Shown here one piece after another: positions 55,504 through 64,000 of a DNA stretch of 64,000 nucleotides (position 1 is its first letter; the number at the start of each line of letters is the position of its first letter). Below the pieces are notes generated by a model. It did not search any database. It saw only the letters and a program-made list of their open reading frames with translations, and was not told the DNA's origin. Both the position numbers and the translations under genes were made by a program. Source of the DNA: Alphaproteobacteria bacterium SO-S41 (GTDB lineage: Bacteria; Pseudomonadota; Alphaproteobacteria; Micropepsales; Micropepsaceae); assembly GCA_019670725.1 (NCBI GenBank), contig AP024629.1, forward strand, positions 2,418,001-2,482,000, in the 5' to 3' direction.

Positions 55504-56139
55504 ATGTTGGTCGTCCATCATCTCGGTGTCTCGCAGTCCGAGCGCATCGTGTGGCTCTGCGAGGAGCTGGGCATTCCCTATGAGCTGAAGAACTATGCGC
55601 GCGATGCGGTCACACGCATGGGGCCGCCGGACTACAAGGCGCTGCATCCGCTGGGCACGGCGCCGATCATCACCGACGGCGCTGTGACGCTCGCCGAGAC
55701 GGGCGCGATCATGGAGTACATCCTCGCGAAATACGGCGATGACGGGCTGATGGTGAAGCCCGATGCGCCGGGCTATGCCGACTATCTCTTCTGGTATCAC
55801 TTCGCGAACGGCTCGGTGATGCCGGCCGAGATGAGCGCGATGATCTCCAATCGCCTGCTCAAGGATCAGCCGGTGGGCAAGGCGCTGATGGCGCGGTCGG
55901 ACCGCGCCTTCGCGATGACCGAGGCGCGCTTGGGCGAGGTGCCATATCTCGCGGGCCAGGATTTCACCGCCGCCGACATCGTGTCGGTCTTCGCGCTGAC
56001 GACGATGCGGGCATTCACGGGGCGGACGCTGGATGACTTCCCGAACATACGCGCCTATCTCGCGCGGATCGGCGCACGGCCGGCCTACCAGCGCGCGATG
56101 AAGAAAGGCGATCCCGATATGGCGCCGATGCTGGCCTAG
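55504..56139 (+). CDS. Glutathione S-transferase family protein
   Basis: 211 residues. The thioredoxin-fold N-half has VHHLGVSQSERIVWLCEELGIPY with a candidate activating Ser, the cis-Pro in LGTAPIITD and the ETGAIMEYIL block; the all-helical C-half has YLAGQDFTAADI. A GGAGAATT stretch precedes the ATG. Glutathione-dependent substrate unknown. The 3' end overlaps the opposite gene by 4 bp. Confidence 0.9.
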   Translation: MLVVHHLGVSQSERIVWLCEELGIPYELKNYARDAVTRMGPPDYKALHPLGTAPIITDGAVTLAETGAIMEYILAKYGDDGLMVKPDAPGYADYLFWYHFANGSVMPAEMSAMISNRLLKDQPVGKALMARSDRAFAMTEARLGEVPYLAGQDFTAADIVSVFALTTMRAFTGRTLDDFPNIRAYLARIGARPAYQRAMKKGDPDMAPMLA

Positions 56140-56504
56140 GCCGGCGGCGCCAGCATGTGGACGTAAACCTCATTCAGCGCGATGCGGTCGCCGTCCATCA
56201 CGACAAGGTCGAAGCCGCGCATCGCCGGCGCGGCCTTTGGATCGTCGCCCATGACGCAGTACCAGCGGCCGCAATAGCCGTTCGGCGTCGCCCAGGTTTC
56301 CTCTGGGTCGTAGCGGGTCGCGGGCAGCGCGGCGAAGAGCGCGGTGAGGTACGGCCGCAATTCGGCGTGGCCGGTGACGCCCTTGGGCGCGCCGGGATCG
56401 AAATAAAGGCAGTCCTCGGCGTAGAAGGTCAGCAGCCGTTCGACATCCTTGTCGCTCCATGCCTGAAGCCAGCGCGCATTGAAGTCCGCGATGTCGATGG
56501 TCAT
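56136..56504 (-). CDS. NTF2/SnoaL-like protein
   Basis: 122 residues from the ATG at 56504. IADFNARWLQAWSDKDVERLLTFYAEDCLYFDP and GVTGHAELRPYLTALFAALP fit the SnoaL-like cone fold used by small isomerases and ligand-binding proteins. Its start overlaps the stop of the FAD oxidoreductase by 4 bp (ATGA), so the pair may act together. Substrate unknown. Confidence 0.82.
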   Translation of the reverse strand: MTIDIADFNARWLQAWSDKDVERLLTFYAEDCLYFDPGAPKGVTGHAELRPYLTALFAALPATRYDPEETWATPNGYCGRWYCVMGDDPKAAPAMRGFDLVVMDGDRIALNEVYVHMLAPPA

Positions 56505-57745
56505 GCGGTTTCTCCCAGCACGCGGGCGCGGTGTTCGGGGGTGAAGTATTCGGGCGGCAGGTTTTCGGGGCCGGCCATGATCGCGAAGCCGTGAATGCCG
56601 AGCGTCGGATCGGCGGCGGCGCGTTCGAAGAACGACTTGCGCCGGGCCTTCGCCTTCTCGCCGAATTCGGCATCGATCGACGAGGTCAGCGAGGCCGCAA
56701 AGCGCAGGCGGCGCATGCGTTCGGCGCGTTCCTCGGCATAGGGCGCGAAGTCGAGCGCCGACCAGTCGTCGGTCTCTTTCAGGATCTCGCTGACGATGCG
56801 GACGTCGCGATAGGTGATCGAGAGGCCAAGGCCGATGATCGGGTCGTTCCAACCGGCGGCGTCGCCGATCAGCACGACACCCGGCCGGTAAGGTGTGTCG
56901 GTCCAGGAATCGTTGTTGAAATAGGAGAGCACCGGGCCGGCGGGCTGGCCTTCCGCGATATGGCGGTTGGCCGGCGAGCAGCCGAGCTCGAAGGCGCGCA
57001 GGAAATCATATTGCGCGGTTGGGCCTGCGAAGCGGCCGCGCTGCTCAAGCGCGAAGCTGCCATAGATGCGGACGCGGCCATCGCCTTGCGGGAAGGCGAG
57101 GAAGGCGAAATCGCCCTCGGTGCCGATCGCCTGGAGCTTGTCGTCCCACTCCGTGACGCCATCGACCAGCATGCCGGCGAACCAGTGGTGCGGCTTGTCC
57201 TGGTTAAGGGGAATGCCGGCGGCTTCACGCACTGCAGACTGGCGGCCGTCGGCGCCGATCAGCAGACGCGCGCGCACCGTGTGGGTTTCGCCCTGATGGG
57301 TGAAGGTCACGGCCGGCGTGTTGGCGGGCACGATCATCAGAATATCGACGCCACGCAGCGTCGCCGCGCCGGCCCGCGTGGCCTCGTCGAACAGGGTCTG
57401 GCAATGATGGGGATGGCCGATGCACAAAGGCCCGGGCACGCCCTCGACGAACATCGAAAGCGGCAAGGGCGCGGCCTCGGCCGTCTCGATGTCCTTGGTT
57501 TCGTCATAGGTGATGTGACGGTCGAGGTGATGGCCACCGGCCTTTACGAGCAGGTCGTAGAGGCCGACGCGCTTCACCTCGCGGACGCCCCAGGGCGAGA
57601 TCCATTCGCCGCGCACCCGGTCCTCAAAGACCATGGATTTCTCCAGCACCAGGACGCTGCGTCCTGCCCGTGCCATCGTGATGGCGAGCGCCGACCCTGC
57701 GATGCCGCCGCCGACAATGACGAGGTCCCAAATCTTCTCGGTCAT
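56501..57745 (-). CDS. FAD-dependent monooxygenase-like protein
   Basis: 414 residues from the ATG at 57745 (MTEKIWDLVIVGGG). The dinucleotide motif is VGGGIAGSALAITMARAGRSVLVLEKS (residues 11-37), the second FAD motif ARLLIGADGRQSAVRE, and the third VVLIGDAAGWNDPIIGLGLS. These match the PHBH-type monooxygenases and related halogenases. Substrate unknown. The stop overlaps the NTF2-like gene by 4 bp. Confidence 0.88.
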   Translation of the reverse strand: MTEKIWDLVIVGGGIAGSALAITMARAGRSVLVLEKSMVFEDRVRGEWISPWGVREVKRVGLYDLLVKAGGHHLDRHITYDETKDIETAEAAPLPLSMFVEGVPGPLCIGHPHHCQTLFDEATRAGAATLRGVDILMIVPANTPAVTFTHQGETHTVRARLLIGADGRQSAVREAAGIPLNQDKPHHWFAGMLVDGVTEWDDKLQAIGTEGDFAFLAFPQGDGRVRIYGSFALEQRGRFAGPTAQYDFLRAFELGCSPANRHIAEGQPAGPVLSYFNNDSWTDTPYRPGVVLIGDAAGWNDPIIGLGLSITYRDVRIVSEILKETDDWSALDFAPYAEERAERMRRLRFAASLTSSIDAEFGEKAKARRKSFFERAAADPTLGIHGFAIMAGPENLPPEYFTPEHRARVLGETA

Positions 57746-57973
57746 AGCGTTTCCAGTATTCTGTTTTCGAATTGTTGTTGGCCCATGTTCCAACGATCGG
57801 GCGCGCGGTTCAATGGCGGTTTTCCGCCGCTACAACCTGACGATCCGTTCAGCTTCTCCTGACGCGGCCTTGTTTTGTAATTCATCTTCTTCGGAGCGAT
57901 CTTCATGCGTGCCGGGGGATAACTCCGGCTTGGGGCCCGAACATCCCCCCGCAACGCGAAAGCCCCAAGAGCG
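57746..57973. other. Gene-free stretch upstream of the FAD oxidoreductase
   Basis: No protein or RNA gene was recognised in these bases, which should hold the promoter of the FAD gene. Confidence 0.5.
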
Positions 57974-57998
57974 CGCCCGCCGGTCCCCCCGGCGGGCG
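57974..57998 (-). terminator. GC-rich hairpin after recQ, likely terminator
   Basis: A perfect 10-bp stem, CGCCCGCCGG with CCGGCGGGCG, has a 5-nt loop and begins 10 bp beyond the recQ stop. The following bases on the minus strand are not U-rich, so it may be weak. Confidence 0.5.
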
Positions 57999-58007
57999 TT
58001 CTCGCTT

Positions 58008-59906
58008 TCAGGATACGTCGGCGACCGCCGCCAGGACATCGCGGCCGTAGCGGTCGAGCTTCGCCTGCCCTACCCCCGCGATGCGGCCGAGGGCGGCGAG
58101 CGAGCCGGGTTCCTCGACGGCGATATCGACCAGCGTCTTGTCGTGGAAGATGACGTAAGGCGGCACGTTCTGTTCGGCAGCGAGCCCGCGGCGCCAGGCG
58201 CGCAGGCGTTCGAACCGATTTCGGACATCCATCGGCAGCGCGTCGAAGGCGGCGGCACGCGCCTCGCGATCCGCCCCGCCCCCTTTGCGCCGGCGGGGAT
58301 CGCCGGAGCGTGTGGAGGGATCGTAGGCATCGGGCTGGTGGCGGATGTGGATCTTGCGCGCGCCGCGATAGACGGCGCGGATGGCTTCGGCATCGCCGAG
58401 GGTCAGGAGCGGCTTGCCGTCGTTGGGGTCTTCGATCATCAGGCCTTCGATCAGGAGATGATCGATCACGTCGCGCCAGCCGCGCGGGGCGATGTCCTTG
58501 CCGATGCCGTAGGTGCTGAGCGCCGCCTCGTCGGCGCGGACGTCCTTGGTCTTGCCGGTGAGGTGGTCGATCACCCTGCCCCGGCCGAGTCGCCCGCCGA
58601 GCCGCTGCACGGCGGCGAGCGCCTTCTGGGCGGCTTCGGTGACGTCGGCGAGCATGGGCGGCGCGCGGCAGATGTCGCAAGTGCCGCAGGGCGCGACGCC
58701 CTCCTCGCCGAAATAGGTGCGCACAGCACGGGCGCGGCATGAAGAGCCGTCGAGCATCGCGTAGAGCTGGCGCGCCTTGCGGACCTGAACGGCCTTCACC
58801 TCCGGCGGCATGTCGCGGCCGTCGATGCGGCGGAGCGCCCAGGCGATGTCGGAGGCGCCGTAGAGGGTGATGCCCTCGGCCGGTTCGCCGTCGCGGCCGC
58901 CGCGGCCGATCTCCTGCCAATAGGCCTCGATCGAACCCGGCGGGTCGGCGTGGATGACGAAGCGGACGTCGGGTTTATCGACGCCCATGCCGAAGGCGAT
59001 GGTCGCGACCATCACCGCGCCGTCCTCGGCGAGGAAGCGCGCGAGGCGGCGGTCGCGATCGCGGGCATCGAGACCGGCGTGATAGGCGAGCGCCGGCACG
59101 CCGGTCGCAGCAAGCGCCTCGGCGAGGCGTTCGGTGCCGTCGCGCGAGCCGCAATAGACGATGCCGGACTTGCCGCGGCGGGCGGCGATCAGTTCCTTGA
59201 CGCGCTTGTCGGCGGCGGTGCGGCCGGCGGTTTCCTTGCGCTCGGCGGTGAGGCTGAGATTGGGACGCGCGAAACTGTCGACGAAGACGCCGGCATCGTC
59301 GAGATGGAGGCTGGAGCGGATGTCGTCGCGGGTGCGGGCGTCGGCGGTGGCGGTGAGCGCGATGCGCGGCACGCCGGGGAACGCCTCGCCGAGCCGGCCG
59401 AGTGTGCGGTAGTCCGGCCGGAAGTCATGGCCCCACTGGCTGACGCAGTGCGCCTCGTCGATCGCGATGAGCGCGAGCTTCAGTTTCTGCAGCCGCTGGA
59501 GCGTATGGTTCTGCGCGAGGCCTTCCGGCGAGATGTAGAGCAGGTCGAGGCGGCCGGCTTCCGCCTCGCGCCAGACATTGGCGCGCTCTTCGGGATCGAG
59601 TCCGGAGTCGAGCCGCGCGGCGGCGACGCCGAGCTGCTTCAGCGCCTCGACCTGGTCCGACATGAGAGCGATCAGCGGCGAGACGACGAGGCCCATGCCG
59701 GGGCGAAGGATCGCGGGGATCTGGTAACAGACGCTCTTGCCGCCGCCGGTCGGCAAGACGGCGAGGACATCGCGACCGGCCAGCATCTCGCCGACGATCG
59801 TGGACTGAAGGCCGCGAAAATCCGCGTGGCCCCAGACGCGGCGCAGCGTCTCGCGCGCGGGCTCGAGCCGCACGTCATCAGCCTCGCCAATACGTGCCGT
59901 CATCAT
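58008..59906 (-). CDS. recQ: ATP-dependent DNA helicase RecQ
   Basis: 632 residues. RecQ unwinds DNA in recombination and repair. Walker A is TGGGKS (53-58), and the DEAH box (150-153) is in AIDEAHCVSQWGHDFRPDY. The zinc-binding RQC region has CGTCDIC, and the C-terminus has an HRDC domain (from VRNRFERLRAWRRGLAAEQNVPPYVIF). The start could be 59906 or 59903 (MM). No LexA box was seen upstream. It is monocistronic. Confidence 0.96.
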   Translation of the reverse strand: MMTARIGEADDVRLEPARETLRRVWGHADFRGLQSTIVGEMLAGRDVLAVLPTGGGKSVCYQIPAILRPGMGLVVSPLIALMSDQVEALKQLGVAAARLDSGLDPEERANVWREAEAGRLDLLYISPEGLAQNHTLQRLQKLKLALIAIDEAHCVSQWGHDFRPDYRTLGRLGEAFPGVPRIALTATADARTRDDIRSSLHLDDAGVFVDSFARPNLSLTAERKETAGRTAADKRVKELIAARRGKSGIVYCGSRDGTERLAEALAATGVPALAYHAGLDARDRDRRLARFLAEDGAVMVATIAFGMGVDKPDVRFVIHADPPGSIEAYWQEIGRGGRDGEPAEGITLYGASDIAWALRRIDGRDMPPEVKAVQVRKARQLYAMLDGSSCRARAVRTYFGEEGVAPCGTCDICRAPPMLADVTEAAQKALAAVQRLGGRLGRGRVIDHLTGKTKDVRADEAALSTYGIGKDIAPRGWRDVIDHLLIEGLMIEDPNDGKPLLTLGDAEAIRAVYRGARKIHIRHQPDAYDPSTRSGDPRRRKGGGADREARAAAFDALPMDVRNRFERLRAWRRGLAAEQNVPPYVIFHDKTLVDIAVEEPGSLAALGRIAGVGQAKLDRYGRDVLAAVADVS

Positions 59907-60082
59907 CGCGGGAGATTCGCCGTCATCCCTTGTGAGTAGGCCGATCCGGCTGACGACGCCAGTTCGCGCAATACTTCACACCGGCGTGAGCCGGGGCGTC
60001 GATCCGCGCGCGCGTGAGGACGCTCACTTTACCTTCTCGCCTCCTCTGATTTTCGTGCCCGCCGACATTCAGGGAGGAACCC

Positions 60083-61261
60083 ATGTTGCTGCGGCGAATA
60101 TCAGTTATCACGTTTGGCGCGTTCATCGCGGGGAGCGCCGCCGAGGCGGCCATGCCCGTCATGGCGCCTCCAGAAGGGCAGCTCAGCGAGCCACTGCATA
60201 CGCTTGCCGGGCCTGCCGAACCCTCCGAGATCGCGGCCTACACGCCTGACGGCGGTCGTCTCATCTCGGCGGATGACGACGGCGTCCGCGTGTGGGATGC
60301 GGCGACGGGTGCGCCGATCGCGTCGTTTCAGGAACCGGGTGCGCGGATCGACGGCACCGCGATTTCGCCCGATGGCAAACGCGTCGTGGCTGCCTACAAC
60401 AAGGGCTATGCGAAAATTTGGGACGTGGCGTCCGGCAAGGCGATTGCGACGCTGAGCGGTCACACCAACTCGCTGCTGGGCGCGCGGTATTCCCTTGGCG
60501 GCGCGCGCGTCCTGACCTGGTCCTATGATGGCAGCGTGCGCATCTGGGACGCCGAGACGGGCGCCAGCGTCGCGGTGTTCGATGGGGGCTTCGACCTCGT
60601 CTACGACGCGGCCTTCTCGCCCGATGGAACTCTGGTTGCGATCGCGAGCCGAGGGACCGCCTCGTCGGACGTGAGCGCCAACGGCATCGTCGAGCTGTGG
60701 AGCGTGGCGCGCGCGGCGTGGGTGCGCACGCTGGTCGGGCAAAGCGCCTCCGATATCCGCAATGTCGTGTTCGCCGACGACGGCGCGACGGTCTTCGCAA
60801 CGGGATCGCCGCTGCGACGGTCGGTGAAGGCCGATGTCTTTCGTTGGGACGTGGCGAGCGGCGACCTGAAGACGACCTACGCCGGACATACCGACACGGT
60901 CTTCACGGTCGAGATCGCGCCCGACAAGACACACATCCTCACCGGTTCGTATGACGGCACCGCGCGTATCTTCGAGATCGAAAGCGGCGCGCCGGTCACG
61001 ACCTTCGCCCGTCACGCCGGTGGCGTCACCTCCGCCACCTATTCGCCTGACGGAAGAATGGTTCTGACCGCGGGCACGTTGACCGGCGAGGTGCCGAAAG
61101 ACGGCACCGCGCGGCTGTGGGACGTTGCGAGCGGCCAGATCCTCAGGATCATCAACGCCGATCCGAAATACCTGGAGACCGCGATTTTCGCGCCGGATGG
61201 CCAGACGCTCGCGACCGCGGGCTCGGACGGCACAATCCGGATCTGGCCGACGGCATCGTAA
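60083..61261 (+). CDS. Exported WD40 beta-propeller protein
   Basis: 392 residues. A signal peptide of about 23 residues (ending AEA) precedes seven or so WD-type units, each with DG-x-RVWD or WDVASG ends (DDDGVRVWDAATG, KGYAKIWDVASGK, DGSVRIWDAETG, DGTARIFEIESG, DGTARLWDVASG, DGTIRIWPTAS). The propeller should be periplasmic or surface-exposed. AGGGAGG lies upstream of the ATG. No partner is known. Confidence 0.85.
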   Translation: MLLRRISVITFGAFIAGSAAEAAMPVMAPPEGQLSEPLHTLAGPAEPSEIAAYTPDGGRLISADDDGVRVWDAATGAPIASFQEPGARIDGTAISPDGKRVVAAYNKGYAKIWDVASGKAIATLSGHTNSLLGARYSLGGARVLTWSYDGSVRIWDAETGASVAVFDGGFDLVYDAAFSPDGTLVAIASRGTASSDVSANGIVELWSVARAAWVRTLVGQSASDIRNVVFADDGATVFATGSPLRRSVKADVFRWDVASGDLKTTYAGHTDTVFTVEIAPDKTHILTGSYDGTARIFEIESGAPVTTFARHAGGVTSATYSPDGRMVLTAGTLTGEVPKDGTARLWDVASGQILRIINADPKYLETAIFAPDGQTLATAGSDGTIRIWPTAS

Positions 61262-61267
61262 AATGAA

Positions 61268-61293
61268 AAGGCCCGGGAGCGATCCCGGGCCTT
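61268..61293. terminator. Convergent terminator between the WD40 gene and glnA
   Basis: An 11-bp stem, AAGGCCCGGGA with TCCCGGGCCTT, closes a GCGA loop (a stable GNRA tetraloop). Seven bp after the WD40 stop and 23 bp after the glnA stop, with U-rich ends on both strands. It should serve both. Confidence 0.8.
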
Positions 61294-61315
61294 CCATTCC
61301 TTCGATCCGACAGGA

Positions 61316-62728
61316 TCAGACGGAGTAGTACATCTCGAACTCGATCGGGTGCGGCGTCATTTCGAACGCCATCACTTCCTTCATCTTCAATTCGATCCAG
61401 GCGTCGATGAAGTCGTTGTTGAACACGCCGCCCTTCAGCAGGAACGAGCGGTTCTTGTCGAGTTCATCGAGCGCTTCGCGGAGCGAGCCGCAGACCTGCG
61501 GGATCGACTTCGCTTCTTCCGGCGGCAGATCGTAGAGATCCTTGTCGGCGGGAGCGCCTGGGTTGATCTTGTTCTCTATGCCGTCGAGGCCGGCCATCAG
61601 CAGCGCGGCATAGGCGAGGTACGGGTTGGCGCCGGGATCGGGGAAGCGGACTTCAAGGCGCTTGCCGTACGGCGAGGACGAGAACGGGATGCGGACCGAG
61701 GCCGAACGGTTGCGGGCCGAATAGGCCAGCATGACCGGCGCTTCGTATCCGGGCACCAGGCGCTTGTAGGAGTTGGTCAGCGGGTTCGTGAAGGCGTTCA
61801 GCGCCTTCGCGTTCTTGATGATGCCGCCGATGTAATGGAGGCAGCTCTCCGAAAGATCCGCATAGCCCGAGCCGGCGAAGGTCGGCTTGCCGTCCTTCCA
61901 GATCGACTGGTGGACGTGCATGCCCGAACCGTTATCGCCCTTGATGGGCTTGGGCATGAAGGTCGCCGACTTGCCGTAGGCGGCCGCCACCTGGTGGACC
62001 ACATACTTGTAGATCTGCATGTAGTCGCCGCACTTCACGAGCGTGTTGTACTTGAAGCCAAGCTCGTGCTGCGAGGGCGCCACTTCGTGGTGGTGCTTTT
62101 CGGGCTGGATGCCCAGCTCGCCCATGACGGCGAGCATTTCGGAGCGGATGTCCTGCCCGCTGTCGACCGGCGGCACGGGGAAATAGCCGCCCTTGATGCC
62201 GGGACGATGGCCCAGATTTCCGGTCTCGAATTCGGTGCCGGAATTGTAGGGGCCCTCGCTGCTGTCCAGGAAGTAGTAGCCCTGGTGCATGCCCTGCGAG
62301 AAGCGCACGTCGTCGAAGATGAAGAACTCGGCTTCGGGACCGAAATAGGCGGTGTCGCCGACGCCGGCCGACTGCATATACGCCTCGGCCGCCTTGGCGA
62401 TCGAGCGCGGGCAGCGGTTGTAGCGCTCGCCCGTCGAGGGCTCGCACACGTCGGCGACCAGCACCATCGTGGTCTGCGCGAAGAAGGGATCGATGAAGGT
62501 CGTGTCGAGGTCCGGCTTCAGCAGCATGTCGGACTCGTTGATCGCCTTCCAGCCGGCGATGGACGAACCGTCGAACATCGTGCCTTCGGTGAGGAAATCC
62601 TCATCGACCAGCGAGAGGTCGAACGTGACGTGCTGCCACTTGCCCTTGGGGTCGGTGAAGCGCAGGTCGACGAACTTGACCTCCTTCTCCTTGATCATTT
62701 TCTGGATGTCGTCCGGTGTCGTCGCCAT
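61316..62728 (-). CDS. glnA: Glutamine synthetase, type I
   Basis: 470 residues. GlnA condenses ammonia with glutamate using ATP. Expected blocks are [44 protein letters not shown], and the adenylylation loop [10 protein letters not shown] with the Tyr modified by GlnE (near residue 400), so this is the regulated type. Active-site residues including the EAEFF stretch are intact. It lies 61 bp downstream of glnB and shares its nitrogen-controlled promoter. Confidence 0.98.
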   Translation of the reverse strand: MATTPDDIQKMIKEKEVKFVDLRFTDPKGKWQHVTFDLSLVDEDFLTEGTMFDGSSIAGWKAINESDMLLKPDLDTTFIDPFFAQTTMVLVADVCEPSTGERYNRCPRSIAKAAEAYMQSAGVGDTAYFGPEAEFFIFDDVRFSQGMHQGYYFLDSSEGPYNSGTEFETGNLGHRPGIKGGYFPVPPVDSGQDIRSEMLAVMGELGIQPEKHHHEVAPSQHELGFKYNTLVKCGDYMQIYKYVVHQVAAAYGKSATFMPKPIKGDNGSGMHVHQSIWKDGKPTFAGSGYADLSESCLHYIGGIIKNAKALNAFTNPLTNSYKRLVPGYEAPVMLAYSARNRSASVRIPFSSSPYGKRLEVRFPDPGANPYLAYAALLMAGLDGIENKINPGAPADKDLYDLPPEEAKSIPQVCGSLREALDELDKNRSFLLKGGVFNNDFIDAWIELKMKEVMAFEMTPHPIEFEMYYSV

Positions 62729-62789
62729 GGTTCCATACTCTCCTGGATAGGTCGGTTTAGACGTACACGCCCCCGCGGCGCGTCAACGA

Positions 62790-63191
<402 letters not shown>

Positions 63192-63202
63192 TTAGCGGTA
63201 TA

Positions 63203-63218
63203 GCACGGCGCGTGCCAA
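63203..63218 (-). promoter_or_regulatory. Sigma-54 (-24/-12) promoter of glnBA
   Basis: On the minus strand TTGGCACG-CGCC-GTGC. The GG of -24 and the GC of -12 are 10 bp apart, the canonical spacing, and the match to TTGGCACG-N4-TTGC fails at one base. It lies about 75 bp upstream of glnB. Two GCACC half-sites 11 bp apart (63261-63265 and 63272-63276) may belong to an activator site, but they do not form a complete NtrC palindrome. Confidence 0.75.
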
Positions 63219-63339
63219 AGAGTTGGAGCGCAAAGACGGCGATTTTCCCCGGATTTGGTGGCACCGATGTCGCACCGCCTACTAGGTCTAGCGCGAGCCT
63301 GAGCAGAACTTAGGCACTTGCATAAGGATTGAGCAGTTC

Positions 63340-64000
63340 ATGAGCGCCACCCCACCCGCTCCAAACCCGGTTTTCGCCGGTCTCGGCACCACAATCTTCA
63401 CGGTGATGTCGGCGCTCGCGACCGAGCATGGCGCGGTCAATCTCGGCCAGGGCTTTCCCGATGAGGACGGGCCGACGACGATCCGCGAGGCGGCCGCCAA
63501 GGCGCTGCGCGACGGACCGAACCAGTATCCCCCGATGATGGGCCTGCCGCTGCTGCGCCAGGCGCTCGCCCGGCACGCCAAGCGGCACTACGACCTCGAC
63601 TTCGACTGGGAGCGCGAGGTGGTCGTCACCTCCGGGGCGACCGAAGCGCTGACCGACTGCCTGATCGCGCTGCTGAGCCCGGGCGACGAAGCGATCCTGA
63701 TCGATCCTGCCTATGACTCATACCGCCCGATCATCGAGTCGGTCGGCGCAAAGGCCATCGGCGTGAAGCTGGACGAGGACGGCTGGCGTCTGCCGCTCGG
63801 CGATATCGCTGCGGCGGTGACCAAGAAGACGAAGCTGGTCGTCATCAACTCGCCGCACAATCCTTCGGGACGCGTCTTCAGCCGCGCGGAGCTGGAAGGG
63901 CTGGCGGCGATCGTGCGGGAGAACAACCTGCTGCTGATCTGCGACGAGGTTTATGAGCACCTGACCTTTGACGGCCTGCCGCACATTCCGTTGATCTCGC
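63340..64000 (+). CDS. Aminotransferase class I, partial at the window edge
   Basis: The ATG at 63340 opens at least 220 codons and runs off the window. FAGLGTTIFTVMSALATEHGAVNLGQGFPDEDGP, QYPPMMGLPLLRQALARHAKR, VVTSGATEALTDCLIALLSPGDEAILIDPAYDSY, VVINSPHNPSGRVFS and LLICDEVYEHL are typical of the PLP-dependent class I fold, and the DEVYE block ends in the PLP-contact region. The NLGQGFPDEDGP start resembles the YbdL/KAT-like methionine or kynurenine aminotransferases. The catalytic Lys lies beyond the window. AAGGA precedes the ATG. Confidence 0.9.
   Translation, partial: MSATPPAPNPVFAGLGTTIFTVMSALATEHGAVNLGQGFPDEDGPTTIREAAAKALRDGPNQYPPMMGLPLLRQALARHAKRHYDLDFDWEREVVVTSGATEALTDCLIALLSPGDEAILIDPAYDSYRPIIESVGAKAIGVKLDEDGWRLPLGDIAAAVTKKTKLVVINSPHNPSGRVFSRAELEGLAAIVRENNLLLICDEVYEHLTFDGLPHIPLIS

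Overview
The window looks like a chromosomal segment of a high-GC (by eye about two-thirds G+C) alphaproteobacterium. The reasons are an alphaproteobacterial-type LexA box (GTTC-N7-GTTC) in front of uvrA, the dgt / SPOR / nagZ / scpA / scpB / tatABC / serS / surE / pcm / LysM-M23 / yajC / secD / trmFO neighbourhood, the ssb / gyrA / coaD / queA / tgt block, and glnB-glnA behind a sigma-54-type promoter. No phage, plasmid, IS element or CRISPR array is visible. Genus cannot be told from the sequence alone.

Layout. 1-0.7 kb: a small membrane protein gene with its own promoter and terminator, then tRNA-Lys. 0.7-8 kb: tgt, queA, coaD, gyrA, an unknown gene and ssb on the minus strand; uvrA diverges from ssb under an SOS operator. 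11-17.3 kb: a membrane protein, then an amidase / unknown peptidoglycan-binding-like protein / amidase / OsmC run on the plus strand, facing two small secreted proteins whose V-x-SFPD repeats match the predicted 7(1) septoil-knot family. 17.3-29.4 kb: trmFO, a squalene/phytoene-synthase-like gene, a PuuD-like membrane gene, secD, yajC, a DUF815 ATPase, an NlpD-like lipoprotein, pcm, surE, serS and tatCBA. 29.3-38.9 kb: a 20-codon TatA-like fragment, an orphan ABC ATPase, a beta-barrel protein, scpB, scpA, nagZ, small secreted genes, a SPOR protein, a SIMPL protein, a YdeI-like protein and dgt. 38.9-46.8 kb: an A-type Fe-S carrier, two paralogous secreted proteins, xthA, a DUF4139 protein, an EthD protein, a BON-domain protein with peptide repeats, and ilvD. 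46.8-57.8 kb: a TTC38-like protein, bifunctional NAD(P)HX repair enzyme, a third amidase, a histidine phosphatase, a stand-alone SecD-P1-head-like protein, a thiolase-like protein, a phosphotransferase, a GST, an NTF2-like protein and an FAD oxidoreductase. 58-64 kb: recQ, a WD40 protein, glnA, glnB and the start of an aminotransferase.

Most of the window is housekeeping: tRNA queuosine and ribothymidine modification, DNA topology and repair, protein export, chromosome segregation, envelope upkeep and nitrogen assimilation. The unusual parts lie between the conserved blocks. Genes that usually sit in these blocks (secF, argS, cyclophilins) are missing from their expected places, and several families of dispersed palindromic repeats occur at or near the gaps. 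The main candidates for something new are (a) the amidase-flanked polyproline protein at 13.4-14.7 kb, (b) the paired knot-family proteins at 16.5-17.2 kb, (c) a 25-residue proline-rich segment shared, with heavy synonymous divergence, by two otherwise unrelated exported proteins 42 kb apart, (d) a secreted protein made only of a SecD P1-head-like domain, and (e) the TatA-like micro-ORF next to tatA.
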